Source of the DNA: Agapanthus africanus
Taxonomy: Eukaryota > Streptophyta > Magnoliopsida > Asparagales > Amaryllidaceae
Assembly: GCA_030015575.1 (NCBI GenBank)
Contig: JASDDO010000014.1
Coordinates: 163,899,911 to 163,963,910, forward strand
Direction: 5' to 3'
Length of the DNA stretch: 64,000 nt
Part shown: in pieces, positions 26,301 through 38,300 of the stretch
How the letters are laid out: every line of letters starts with the position of its first letter
How positions within the stretch are numbered: the first letter of the stretch is position 1
Program-made: the position numbers and the translations under genes
The notes under the pieces: model-generated
Told to the model about the DNA's origin: nothing
The model's input: only the letters and a program-made list of their open reading frames with translations
Database searches by the model: none

Positions 26301-29300
26301 CTTTTGTGCCTTTTTAGAGGGGCTTCTGTGGGCTCGGCCTCCTCCTCCTCCCTCTCCCGGGGCGCCGGATCCCGTGCGTGCTTTTCGCCCCCGCGACACT
26401 CTTCGGGAACTCGGGGTGACGCAGCTGAAGACTTGCTCGTCGGGCAGGCCTCGGGGCCAAGCTGCCAAGCTCGGACCCGGTCGGGACGAGCTTTCGTCCC
26501 CGGTCTTCTTTTGGGCCTTCGCGCCGATGAAAGCCAAGAACTTGGATCGGTCCATTTGCTCTGCAAAAGTGGAGGAATACATAAAGAAAGTTAGTGACGC
26601 TGAAAAGGGCAAAGAAAATTCATTAAAGTCTAAATAGATCGTCTACGACCCTAACTTACCCAGAAAGCGTGCAGGGCTGAGCCCAACCCAACTCAAGGCC
26701 TGCTCAGAAAGTAGGACGTCGGCTCGCTGGATCGGCTCCCATAACGACACCACCCTTGCCTCGGGTGAAGATAACTGTTTCGCCCTCGGGCAGTCAGCCA
26801 TGTGCCACTGTGTAGGCATGGGCTAATCTTCGCCCTCGGGTGGCCCGACGAAAATGAACTTCTCCTTCCATTCATGAATCGAAGAAGGGACGGCTACCAC
26901 ACCCGATCCGGCCACCCTGCCCCTACGTTTTTTGAAGAAGAAGTACACCCAGCGCGGCTCATCCTTACTGGTGCTAGGGTGATTCTTATAACAGAGAAAG
27001 GAAACGAGGAGGGTCAAACTGAAGGGGATGTTTTCAAGTTTTTACTAGACCAGAAACTCGAGGAAGATTCTCCACGAGTTCGGCGCTAGCTGGCCCGGGG
27101 CAAGATGGAAGCAGCGAAGCACCCCACATACCTCGGCTGAGAAGGGCAGACGCATTCCGGCCCGGAATGTTTCCAAATACAGGGCAATCTCTTTGCCCTG
27201 CACCTGGTCTGCCCGCTCATCCTCTCTAGCTAAGCGAAATGAATAGTTGGAGGGAATACGGAATCGAGCTTGAATCTCGGTAAGCTCGTCCACATTCCTC
27301 AAAACAGAGGGTGCATCGCGGGCATTCCTGATGCGCGTCTTAGGCGCCCTTATCTCCACCCGACGGCGAATGACACGAGCAGCCCTGGCTCTAGAGGCAA
27401 GCCCGACACAGACGACGCGACAGAAGAACCCTCTCGCCTATCTGAAGCCGAGGAGAAGGAAGACCCGCTGGACTCGGCTCCAACAACCGGAGCCTCATCG
27501 TCCGACTCAACCCTAACTATCTCTATAGACTCCTCAGATGAAGACATCTAACCCGATCTAAGGGAATGGGCTCGCCGAGGAAAAATCATGGGCGATCCGA
27601 TCTAAAAGGAAGGAGCGCCGAGCAATTTTCAACAACGAAAGCAAATTACGGCGGAAGTATTGGCCCTAGAGAGGTCCCTTCCTATTTATACACCTCAAAG
27701 AAAGCATCCGACGGCACAGATCGACTCCCGCCAAAATGAAACGTCGCGCTTGCCAGCCGTCAGAGCTCCACGTGTCAATCGACCATTGGGGACGGCCCTT
27801 CGGTTGTTGGTGACACGCGACAGCTTGTCACGTCCACCAACCGACGCCCGACACGTGGCCCGTATCCCAACAGGCGACTGACTGAAACGGCACCCCCTCT
27901 TTAAAACGCGATCATTTCATTTGATTCGCTGACGCCATCGAGGATATGCGCAAAGATTCAGGCGCGCGACGGGATGACACGTGGGCCCAAAAGATCGAAA
28001 CGACACGACTGCCAAACGCCGTGCTGTTCCCAGGCGATCCGCGTTACGATTTCTTGGCGCCAAATTGAGCAGAAGAAAAACCGAGCAGACCACTCTCGAC
28101 CCGACCCTTGGATAGGTCGGAACGAGAGCGTTGGATAGGTCGGAACGAGAGCGGGGGGCTAATGATGATGCTCACAAGTGGTGTCTCTTCGGATTACGAC
28201 ACGTGGCGGATGACTGTCCCGAAGGCTACGGAGATGGGATAAACGAGTTGGATTGTGAGGGTTTCTCGGGACTTCGTCTCGGGGAACATGTCTGACCTTC
28301 CAGGAGACCTCCCTGAATGCATTCCGCCTTCACCCGTGAATCTACTAATAGCTCGCCTCCGAGCTATCTCAGTCCCCTTGCTCGTCTCCGAGTATCCGAC
28401 GTGCCGAGCTTCTTCGGCCTCCTTGCTCGTCTCCGAGCATCTGAGTTTCCGAGCTTCCTCGGCCTCTAGGCTCGTCTCCGAGCCTCCGATGCGCCGAACT
28501 TCCTCGACCTCCAGGCTCGTCTTCGAGCCCCCGACATTTCGAGCTTCCTCGGCCTCCCCCGATCTACCGGGAGCGCGGATCCCATGCGTCCCGCAATGGC
28601 TCCGCGAATATCGCCAGGGCGAGATATCTGCCTCCCCACAATCCGCGCCCCACGCTAGCGCATCCCTCCATTAATGGGCGCATCTCGCCATTCAAGGCGA
28701 GGATAACGCTAGGGCGTAACTGACGGCGGTGATCTCATGCCTGCTCGCTCCACGCGACCCCTATATAAAACCCCCTCTCAGACGACTCAGGTAACTCGAA
28801 TTATCTCAATACGCTGCTACTCCGTCTCTATTCCTCGGCTCTAACTTGATCGTCGGAGGGTCCTATGGTGGTCACCTATCCCGGGACTTTTTTACAGGTA
28901 GCTCGGCGTCCATCACCAACCCATTGAGATCCACACCCAACAACTCCAAAACCAAATCCAAAACCAAATTACAGCCGTCCAAGACGGCCATCGCAAGATC
29001 GACGGAGGACAACATCTGAAGGAGATCCGAAACTCCATCAGTTCTGGAGTTGGGAAAGAAGAAGAGGTGTCGCGGCGGTGGCTCATTAGAGAAGGTGGTC
29101 GGCGGCGTCGAGGGCGACCGGTGGTAGCTATGAGATGGTGGTGTTGTAGAGGAAGGCTCGGGTTGTTTGGAGATGAAGAAGGTGGCGGATGGAGGAGTTG
29201 GAGGCGCTGACGAGGAGCTCATCAGCGGTGAAGAGGATGCTGGCGAGCTGGTTTGCGGTGAAAGGAGTAGGAGGGGAGCTCGATGGGTTTTTTGGGGGAG

Positions 29301-32300
29301 AGAGAGTAATGGAGTTAGAGATGGAGATTGAGACTAAGAGATGATGAGAGAGAGACGCTGAGGGAAGATAGGAGGCCGGCGCTCAGATCTCGGGGTCAGT
29401 TGGGGCGTGGCTTCATTGTGGGTGGAGCGGGTCTTGCGGGCGCTCGTTGCGAAGTAGGCATGGGTGAGGGGCTCGACCAAAAAGAAAGAAGAAGAGAAGA
29501 AGGGGAGAAGGGTTGGGCTGGGTCGGGTCGAGTGTTGGCCCGGGCCAGTGTGGGTTTGGGCTAAGGAATTGGGTTAGGGTTTTAAGGTTTTAATTTAGAG
29601 TTACGGTACAAAAATAGAAATAGGGAATAGAATTGGAAAGAAAAATCGAAAAAAAATATTTATAAAGAAATAGGAGAATACAAGGAACTGGGGACACATT
29701 TGAACCTTCCTTGTCAGCTCCTGAAATGTTTTGAGGCCCGCTGTGTATATGAAATGATTCATCTAACCGTCGAGACTTTCTATAAGAAGGCTGACAGACT
29801 GGTCTTGATCTAACAACGGTTCACAATTGACTGAGAGATTGCACCATCAGACTGTAAAAGCTGTGTTGCTTTCGTTGTTCTTTGTCTTAGTCCTCACAAG
29901 GTCAGAAATGATGATTTTATCGCTGACACTTGATTGTTGTGCTTGCTGAAAAGTGTGTTCGTAAATAACCGCAATCAAGACGGTGTCGCTAGTAGCTAGC
30001 CGCGATAAGTACGGGTTGTCCGCAGGGAAACGTGAACCTTTTTCTTGTTTTAGACGAGTCGATGAAAGAAGGGTGATTGGTTGTAGATCTATTTTAATAC
30101 GGATGTAGAATTTATAAAGAATAGGATTGTAGGGTTCTTAAGACTTAGTAGTAATGGATGAATAATTAAAAATAACTATTTTTATCTTTTAATAGTTTAA
30201 AACTAGATCGATAGTGATGAGTATAGATTAGGGTTTCTTGGAAGAAACTAGGGTTTCCCCACTCTTAACCCTTGTTCTTGCATTGATCTCTATTCATGTC
30301 CAGCCCTTAACAAAACAAGTGTTAAACCAATATCAAATCGTGGTCATGACTAGCAATAAATTGGTAGCGTGCCCGTTAAGGATGTTAACATTTGTTTTAC
30401 TAAAATTTATAGACTTAAAATGTATAACAGAAGTTAAATGATTTTATCATCCATTGATCTACCCTAGCCTACGAATCCTAGCAAGCTAGGAATTACTCGC
30501 TCATGGTTTGAGATTTGGAAGAAAAGTTGAAGAATGAAAACATGATTAAGATGCAGAAAGTAAGTGCAGAAAAGAATTTACTAATAAAAACACTATCTTT
30601 ATTGATCAACTATTGTATACAACTTTTGAAAGTAGAGTACAAGAACCCCAGTTGCTCTTAGATCTTTATCTTATTGGATGTAGATGACTAGCTGATGATC
30701 ACTCGGACGCGCGGATCGTTTTGGACCTCTTGATCTCTTCGATGATGATTTTTGATGTGAACCTTTCGGTCCTATATATAGTCACAGAAACTAGAAATCC
30801 TAGATTCCATAATTGAGGATATGCAGCTAGAATCCAAACCACAAAATCTCAAATCCTACGGCTACCAAGCCGCCGTAGATACCCCTATTTTGCCGTCCTT
30901 CTGCCGCAATATTGTGGAATTAGGATTAGGGATTTTTTCTATTAATATTTGGAGATCCTCTTGATGTCTAGATTCTGAAAAATGCTCCGAGTCTCTGCCG
31001 TTGCTAAATCTTACGATTTGCTTCAGTATTTTAGCAGATTTGATTCCGACATTTTGATTTATCCCGGATCTCTTGGATTGCAGACCTGGGCTAATCTGTA
31101 CAATATCTCAAATCAAAGTGTTGGTATTTGGTATTTTTGAGATATTTTCCTAACCATTTTATATGATATTATATGTTAAGAATATTGATTAGAAATATTT
31201 GATATGATATGCATATTTTAATTACTAAGATTTCATATAAATATTATATGTATGTATTTTCTCTCTTTATGTTAATTATAATGTAGAAACATATGATAAT
31301 AAACTTTTTACACATCAACCCTCATATGTTCCATAATTACAATAAACACCTTTTAGTACTTAACAATAATAGGAAAAATGTTCATTCAAATGTGCAATAT
31401 TTTAGACTAATCAAATACCCCCAAACTTAATTTTGATCATCCCGAGCAAACTAGTTATTAAAGAGAAAAAAGAAAAAGAATAATGAAAAATCTAGCACAC
31501 TTTCGTAGGCAACACGATTGCACTGAGCACGTGCAACAAGCCTTTAAACCTCTAGGTGTCCCTAGTAGGAGTGTTGTCTCCTGAGGGTTTTCAGCGGATT
31601 GCACCCACAAAATCCCATAATAAAAGAAAGATGATGAAAGTTACATACAAAGATAAAGAATATATAAAAGAAAGAATTTGAAAATAAGAGTTTCAAACTA
31701 CACTAGCTTTTTAGTTGACATGAGCCCTATCTTAATAGTCGTGAAAAGATATCAGAAATCACACCATCTCTCAATAAAATATCGCCTTTAGTCTCCTTCC
31801 CTACCTTTCTTCCAAACATAGATTATATACCCCTACGTGTGTGTAAAAGACATCCATATACTTAGAGAATTCAATTCAAGCTATCATACTCTTGTCCATC
31901 TTCCTTAGTATTTTTTAGTCGGTGAGTTTTATAGATGGAATTGCTCACGCATTTTCATGCGACCGTTTTCTTGAGGTACTAACCGATTACCAAATGTGCT
32001 CACTCATTAAGGCGTAATTAGCAATATCCTAGTTTTGCAACACCTATGGCTTAGCAGTGGCTTCCAAACCAGTTGGTCTAAGGCACTAAGTGATAAAGCA
32101 CCCTCGCTATATATTTTTTTATGCTGCCTTAAGTAATTACAAAACCAATGTTCATTTTTCTTCACCATTTTAAAAATATTTTGTTGATTTATATACTTTT
32201 TTCCTTCATACTAAGGATTTTAGACGAGCATTTCAAGGTATCCTCTATTATCCCAATTTTCAAGATGTGTGCAAGTGCGTATAGTAGGGTATCAAAGTTC

Positions 32301-35300
32301 AGATGTTTGGATTCAAGAAAAAGGAATTTTTTTTTCAGACTTATTTCTATCCTCAAATTAGTGATTTTCTTCATCTTACTAAACCTTGGGACAACAGCTC
32401 ATGACTACCTATTACTAGCTTCGTTATAAAATATCTAATTTTCTTGCTTTTCTTAAATTTTTCCTTCCTATCATATGTATTTTTCACTTCCTAACTTTTA
32501 TTATCAAAATTTTTATGCCTTTATTTAATATAATGCAAAAAATGATGCGTGAATAAGCACAAACCTTCCCCAAACCTATTTGTAGCAGTGGCCTCATTGA
32601 TATCATCTTTTAAGCTTAAAACCTGTAGACTTGGAAGGAAAAGTTAGTAAAGAGAACAAGAGTTAATGACAGTCAAATCCTCCCCTAAACTTATTTTTGG
32701 CTCACAATTTTGTAAAATTTTATTTTTCTTTCAAGAGCCAAAATATTTTTCTTCCCCCTAAACTTGAGTAAAACAGTATCAAACATTTAAAATTATAAGT
32801 GGGGGTAAAGTTATTGGTTTATGCAAAGTTTTACAAAGACCAAAAGTCAACACCAACCATTTGAATATTTTATCAATGTAACACCATGGTTGGTGGAAAA
32901 TCATAGATATGAAGAAATGGGGAGATAAGAGGCGTAATCGATCTGGTTTACGTCTCGGTTGGTAGAGACGTAACAGTGATGGTGCACTACTCACATTCTT
33001 GTTCTTAATAAGAAGAAGGGGTGACGGTTTAACTTTTTTGGGTGGGGTTGATTCATCACAACTCCCTTGTCTTCTAGGAATGCGAGTTCTTCGGCAAAAA
33101 TGTCTTTAAAACTTTCATCGATATTCCGAATGATAATCTTTTCGGAAAGGAAGTTATGAAAATCGGATAGCTCGACTAAATCATTCGACAAGTCAAAGGG
33201 TTCGGACTTAGGTGTGGACTTGTCGACAGAAGGGTCTTTACGTGTATAATAGATAATAAGATCAAACAATAACGCACTAGTGGCGTCGAGATCAGAATCG
33301 TGAAGCTCCTAAAATTCGCAATTGTCGGTAGCTATCATGTCGACAAAACATACATCACTTATCTGAGCATAGGGTTCGGAGGGTTGACTTCCTAGCTTGT
33401 AGATGTTAAGCTCAATTGCCATCTTTCCAAAGGACAGGTTCATTGAACTGTTGCGACAATTGATTATCGCGTTTGAAGTTGCTATGAAAGGTCGATCTAG
33501 AATTACCGGAATTTGGTTCCGTTGGTTTGCCACAGGCTGTGTATCTATGACTATAAAGTTCATAGGGAATATAAATTCCCGACTTTGATTAACACGTCCT
33601 CTAGCTCACCCCTAAGTTGGGTGATGGATCGATCGGCCATCTGGAGAGTGCAATGCGCAGGTTTCAACTCTTCTATGCGTAAATGCTGATAAACAGAATA
33701 CGGAAGCAAGTTAACACTAACATCTAAATCGAGTAGAGCATGATTAATATTTTTACCTTCATTAGTTATAGATATTGTAGGACAACCGGGGTTCTTACGC
33801 TTCGTGAGCACCAATTGGGTAAGAGAATTGCTTATATTACTCGCTTAGAAAACCTTTTTAGGTACTTGAGTTTTTCTTTTCCTAGTGCACAAGCCCTTTA
33901 AAATTTTTGCATAGGAAGAAACTTATCTGATAGCATCCAGGAGATGAATATTTATGTTAACTTGTTTAAAAATGTCCACAACCTTCTCCATTTGGGGACT
34001 TGGTCTGTTGGCCCTCAACCTGTGTGGAAAAGGAACTTTATCAATAAGGGTTCGGTCTAACTTTTGAGCAGAAGTTTGTGGGGATGAAATGGATCCCAAA
34101 ATTGGATTTGGGATGGTCGTAGATGGTAATTCCTTCAAGAAAATAGGCTGAGGGTTCGAGTCTAGTGGAAAACGGAGAATAGAATCGGAAGAAGATGTTG
34201 GATTAGACGAAGTAGGAGTAGAAGTAGTAGCCGGGTTTCATCAATGTCATCAACTTCAACTTGTATACCAACATTGTTATTCAGCACTCTTTCCGATCTC
34301 AACGTAGTTACGGCACTCACATTATGATTTTGAAGGATGAGATTCGTGCTTTGTAAGGCCGGGATTTGGAAGATGTTGAGATGGAAGTCTCCTTTTCTCT
34401 CTCTCACTCATTGTGACATTTAACTGTGCAAGTTATGCTTCTATCGATTTTATGTTTTCACCGTGGGAAGCAGTATGTTGCATTAACGTTTGGATAGAAG
34501 ACATTAAATTAGCCGTCGTCTGTGTAGATTGTTTAATGAACGTTTCTAAGTTACGTTCGAGTGCAGAGCTTTTATCGATACCGGCCGTCGGAAAAGAATT
34601 ATTATAAAGTGCAAAGTTGGCCGGATTTTGAAAAGATTGCGGTTGAAAGGGGTGCTGACTTTGTTGTGGTGGCTGCTGTTGCTGTGGAGGAAGCCTTTGA
34701 TAATTATTTTGGCTTGGGAACTGATTTTGATTTTGAGACTGGTTTTGGTTCCAAACGAAATTAGGGTGATTCCTCCATCCCTAATTATATGTGGAGGAAT
34801 AGGGATCGTTTCTAGGTCGTTGTTGAAAAGCAGTATTAGTTTGTTCTTAATCTTGAAACGGAGGATTCAAAGGACATTCTTCCGTTAAATGTGATGGGTC
34901 AAAACAGTAACCACACACGGTTTTGGGGAGCGTAACTTGGTTTAGTGAGGTTGGTGAGACTGTTTTCGATAGCTTCGAGTTTCTTTTGCATTGCATCCAT
35001 TTCGGCTTTCACTGCGATGGAAACGTCGAGCTGATGGATACCTGCCCTAGATAAAGATGATGTTGGTCTAGTGCTCTCCCATTGTGAGGTTTGTTCGGCG
35101 AGATCATCCAGAAATTGCCAAGATTCGCTATCGTCTTTTGACATGAAATGGTATTAACAAATGGTTTCAAGCATTTGTTTCGTGGCAGGATTAACACCCT
35201 CGTATATAATTTAGCAAAGTTGCCATCTTTTGATTCCGTGATGAAGGCATTGGACAAGAAGATCTTTAAACCGTTCAAACCATTTCCAAAATGGTTTGTT

Positions 35301-38300
35301 GGGAAGTTGGGTAAACTGGTTTATCTCGCTTCGAACACGGACGGTTATGTGATTATGATAAAATTTCTTAAGGAATGTTATAACGAATTCACCCCATTTG
35401 GCGATAGAATGTACGACAGTGCTATAAAACCATTTTTCTGCTAGATCGTATAAGGTAAAAAGGAGAAGACGTAATCGCATAGTATCCACTGAAAGTTGTG
35501 TTGTGCTCATCATTGCATATGCGTTCTCGAATTTGGTTATGAAAACGTACGCGTCTTCGGATTCAAGCCCTTGAAATTTGGGCAACAAGATGAAATGAGG
35601 TTTAATTTCAAAATTACCCCCATTGGTCGGTAGAAGAGACAAACAAGTAGGAAGGGGCCCACGTATAGGGTAGCATCTTTCTTGGAGAGATGCGCGGTGG
35701 ATTCGGCACACCTACGGGTGGTGGCAGGGTGGTATCGTAAATCCCGATGGAGATCTTTCTATTTCGGAAGATGTGGTGGGTGGAGGGGAAATAGAAGATG
35801 CAGCACCGACTTCGGAGTCGATAGCAAAAATGTGGACAAGACGGGCATTAGAATCCTGTGTCCAGCCGATCATGCACTAAGCGGGTTTAGCGCACGTAGC
35901 AGCCAGCGTATGTGAGAACGATTTTAATAAGGTTTGTTTTGAAAAAAAAATAGTCGGACGTGAGGCTTGACTCAACAAATCACAAAATGCACATTCAAAC
36001 TCTAGAACTAAGGTCACCTAGGTCAAGTAACTAGACTGCTTCTAGATTTCCAAAGGACAACTCGCAGGACCAATCCTCTACCATCTTTTTATCACTCTTG
36101 TGACCAGGTAAGTGCCAGGTATCCGCTATGCGAATCACCGAAATAGCGGGCCTAATTAACCATTTTTCTTAGTCACACTTGCCTAGACACCACAAAAGAA
36201 ATGCAGATAAGCGATAGATTACCCACGAATCTCCTTTGTCCTAATTGAGCGTGACAGTCCTTAGAGGCTTGGTGTAGATATTTTTAAATTAATGTAGGGT
36301 GATAGTATGCTCGTTTTGTGATTTGTGGGGCTTAGGAAGGATGATGAAATCCCCACTTAATCTGGATTTGGGTAATTGCCCCTTAATGTCCAGTTAAGAT
36401 ATGCACAAACAAACCGATATCAAAACACGTAAAAAGATTTTTGAGCGGCGATATTTGCAAAGAATCCTACAAGCAAAGATCAAATTATTGGATTTTAGAG
36501 GAGAGAAAGATATTAGGAAATTACCTGAAGATTTTGGGGGCCAAATCCACCAAGCTGCCGCGGTTCCGCCCAAAACTCTCACTTTCGCCGCGGTTCCGCC
36601 GCAAGGTGGTAGGATCAGTTGCCAAATTTTCTTCAGTACTCCCCTCTGCTCCTCTGTGCTACGTTGAAAGTCTCTAAATCTCTGTTTTCTTGCTCCAGTT
36701 ACTTCAGATTCCCTTGCAAAACTCGCACAATAATCGTTAAATACACAAGATGCGGTTTTGGTTCTCGATTATAATATGTTTGCTGAATTATTTTTAAGAA
36801 ATCAACCCGAATAACAAGAAAATAAATTACAGCCGTCTCCCCGGCAACGGCGCCATTTGATTGATATGATGCTGAAAAGTATTGTAAATAACCGCAATCA
36901 AGACGGTGTCGTTAGTAGCTAGCCGCGATGAGTACGGGTCGTCTGCAGGGAAACGCGAACCTTTTTCTTGCTTTAGACGAGTTGATTGAAGAAGGATGAT
37001 TGGTTGTAGATCTATTTTAATACGGATGTAGAATTTATAAAGAAGAGGCTTGTAGGGTTCATAGGAATTAATAGTAATGGATGAATAGTTAAAAATAACT
37101 CCTTTTATGCTTTAATAGTTTAAAACTAGATCAATAGAGATTAATGTAGATTAGGGTTTCCTTAGAAGAAACTAGGGTTTCCTCACTCTTAACCTTTGTC
37201 CTTGCATTGATCTTTATTCATGTCTAGCCCTTAACAAAATAAGTGTTAAACCAATCTCAAATCGCGGTCGTGACTAGCAATAAATTGCTAGTGCGCATGA
37301 TGTTAACATTTGTTTTGCTAAAATTTATAGACGTTAAAATGTGTAAAAGAAGTTAAATGATTTTATCATCCATTGATCTACCATAGCATACGAACCCTAG
37401 CAAGTTAGGAATTACTCGCTCATGATTTAAGATTTAGAAGAAAGGTTGAAGAATGAAAACATGATTAAGATGCAAAAAGTAAGTGCAGAAAAGAATTAAC
37501 TAATAAAAACACTACCTTTATTTATCAACTATTGCATACAACTTTTGAAAGTAGAGTATAAGAACCATAGTTGCTTTTAGATCTCTATTTTATTGGAAGT
37601 GGATGACTAGCTGATGATCACTCGGATGCGCGGATCGCTTTGGACCTCTTAATCTTTTCGGTGATGATTTTTGATGTGAAGCTCTAGGTTCATATATAGT
37701 CACAGAAACTAGAAACCCTAGATTCCATAATTGAGGACATGCAGTTAGAATCCAAACCACAAAATCTCAAATCCTACGGCTGCCAAGCCGCCGCGGATAC
37801 CCCATTTTGCCGCCCTTCCGCCGCAATATTGTGGAATTAGGATTAGGGATTTTTTGTGGTGTTTTGTATTGATATTTGGAGATTCTCTTGATGACTAGAT
37901 TCTGAAAATAATGCTTCGAGTCTCTGCCGTTGCCAGATCTTACGATTTGCTTCTATATTTTGGTAGATTTGATTCCGACATTTTGATTTATCCCGGATCT
38001 CTTGGATTCCAGACCTGAGCTAATCTGCACAATATCTCAAATCAAAGTGTTAGTAGTATTTGGTATTTTTGAGATATTCAAACCATTTTATATGATATTA
38101 TATGTTAAGAATATTGATTAGAAATATTAGATATGATATGCATATTTTAATTACTAAGATTTCATATAAATATTATATGCATGTATTTTCCCTCATTATG
38201 TTAATCATAATGTAGAAACATATGATAATAAACTTTTTACACATAAAACCTCATATGTTCCATAATTACAATAAACACATTTTAGTACTTAACAATAATA

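Larger units (their letters stand above)
16829..29040 (+). mobile_element. Element B: Tat-lineage Ty3/gypsy retrotransposon with antisense gene module
   Basis: LTRs at 16829-17694 and 28163-29040 are flanked by a perfect 5-bp duplication GTTCT (16824-16828 and 29041-29045). The primer-binding site is at 17697-17714 and the polypurine tract at 28151-28162. Order: LTR, gag, protease, RT, RNase H, second RNase H, integrase (to 23360), then on the opposite strand aORF2 (24035 to 23526), a hairpin tandem array (about 24290-24960) and aORF1 (27547 to 25324), then LTR. Size is 12.2 kb. The sampled LTR segments differ at roughly one site in ten (by eye), and gag-pol has several frameshifts and stops. 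It lies within solo LTR E and in the same direction as the host gene. Confidence 0.92.
14053..29696 (-). mobile_element. Solo LTR E (about 3.4 kb), interrupted by element B
   Basis: The unit begins TGTCACGCCCCGCTTCCC at 14053 and ends GGGGACA at 29696, with 5-bp flanks AATTT (14048-14052) and CATTT (29697-29701) inside element A gag. Removing element B (16829-29045) leaves about 3.4 kb with no gag or pol, so a solo LTR is the simplest reading. Length and TGTCACGCCCC terminus suggest a Tekay/Del-type chromovirus LTR (inference). AATAAA on the minus strand near 14215 suggests minus orientation. The same first 18 bases occur at 61776. Confidence 0.7.

Noticed and set aside
32148..32429. Plus-strand hydrophobic 93-codon frame that could look like a membrane protein
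   Set aside because: It lies antisense in the AT-rich non-coding part of element D; Phe/Leu/Ile richness is what T-rich DNA gives by chance.
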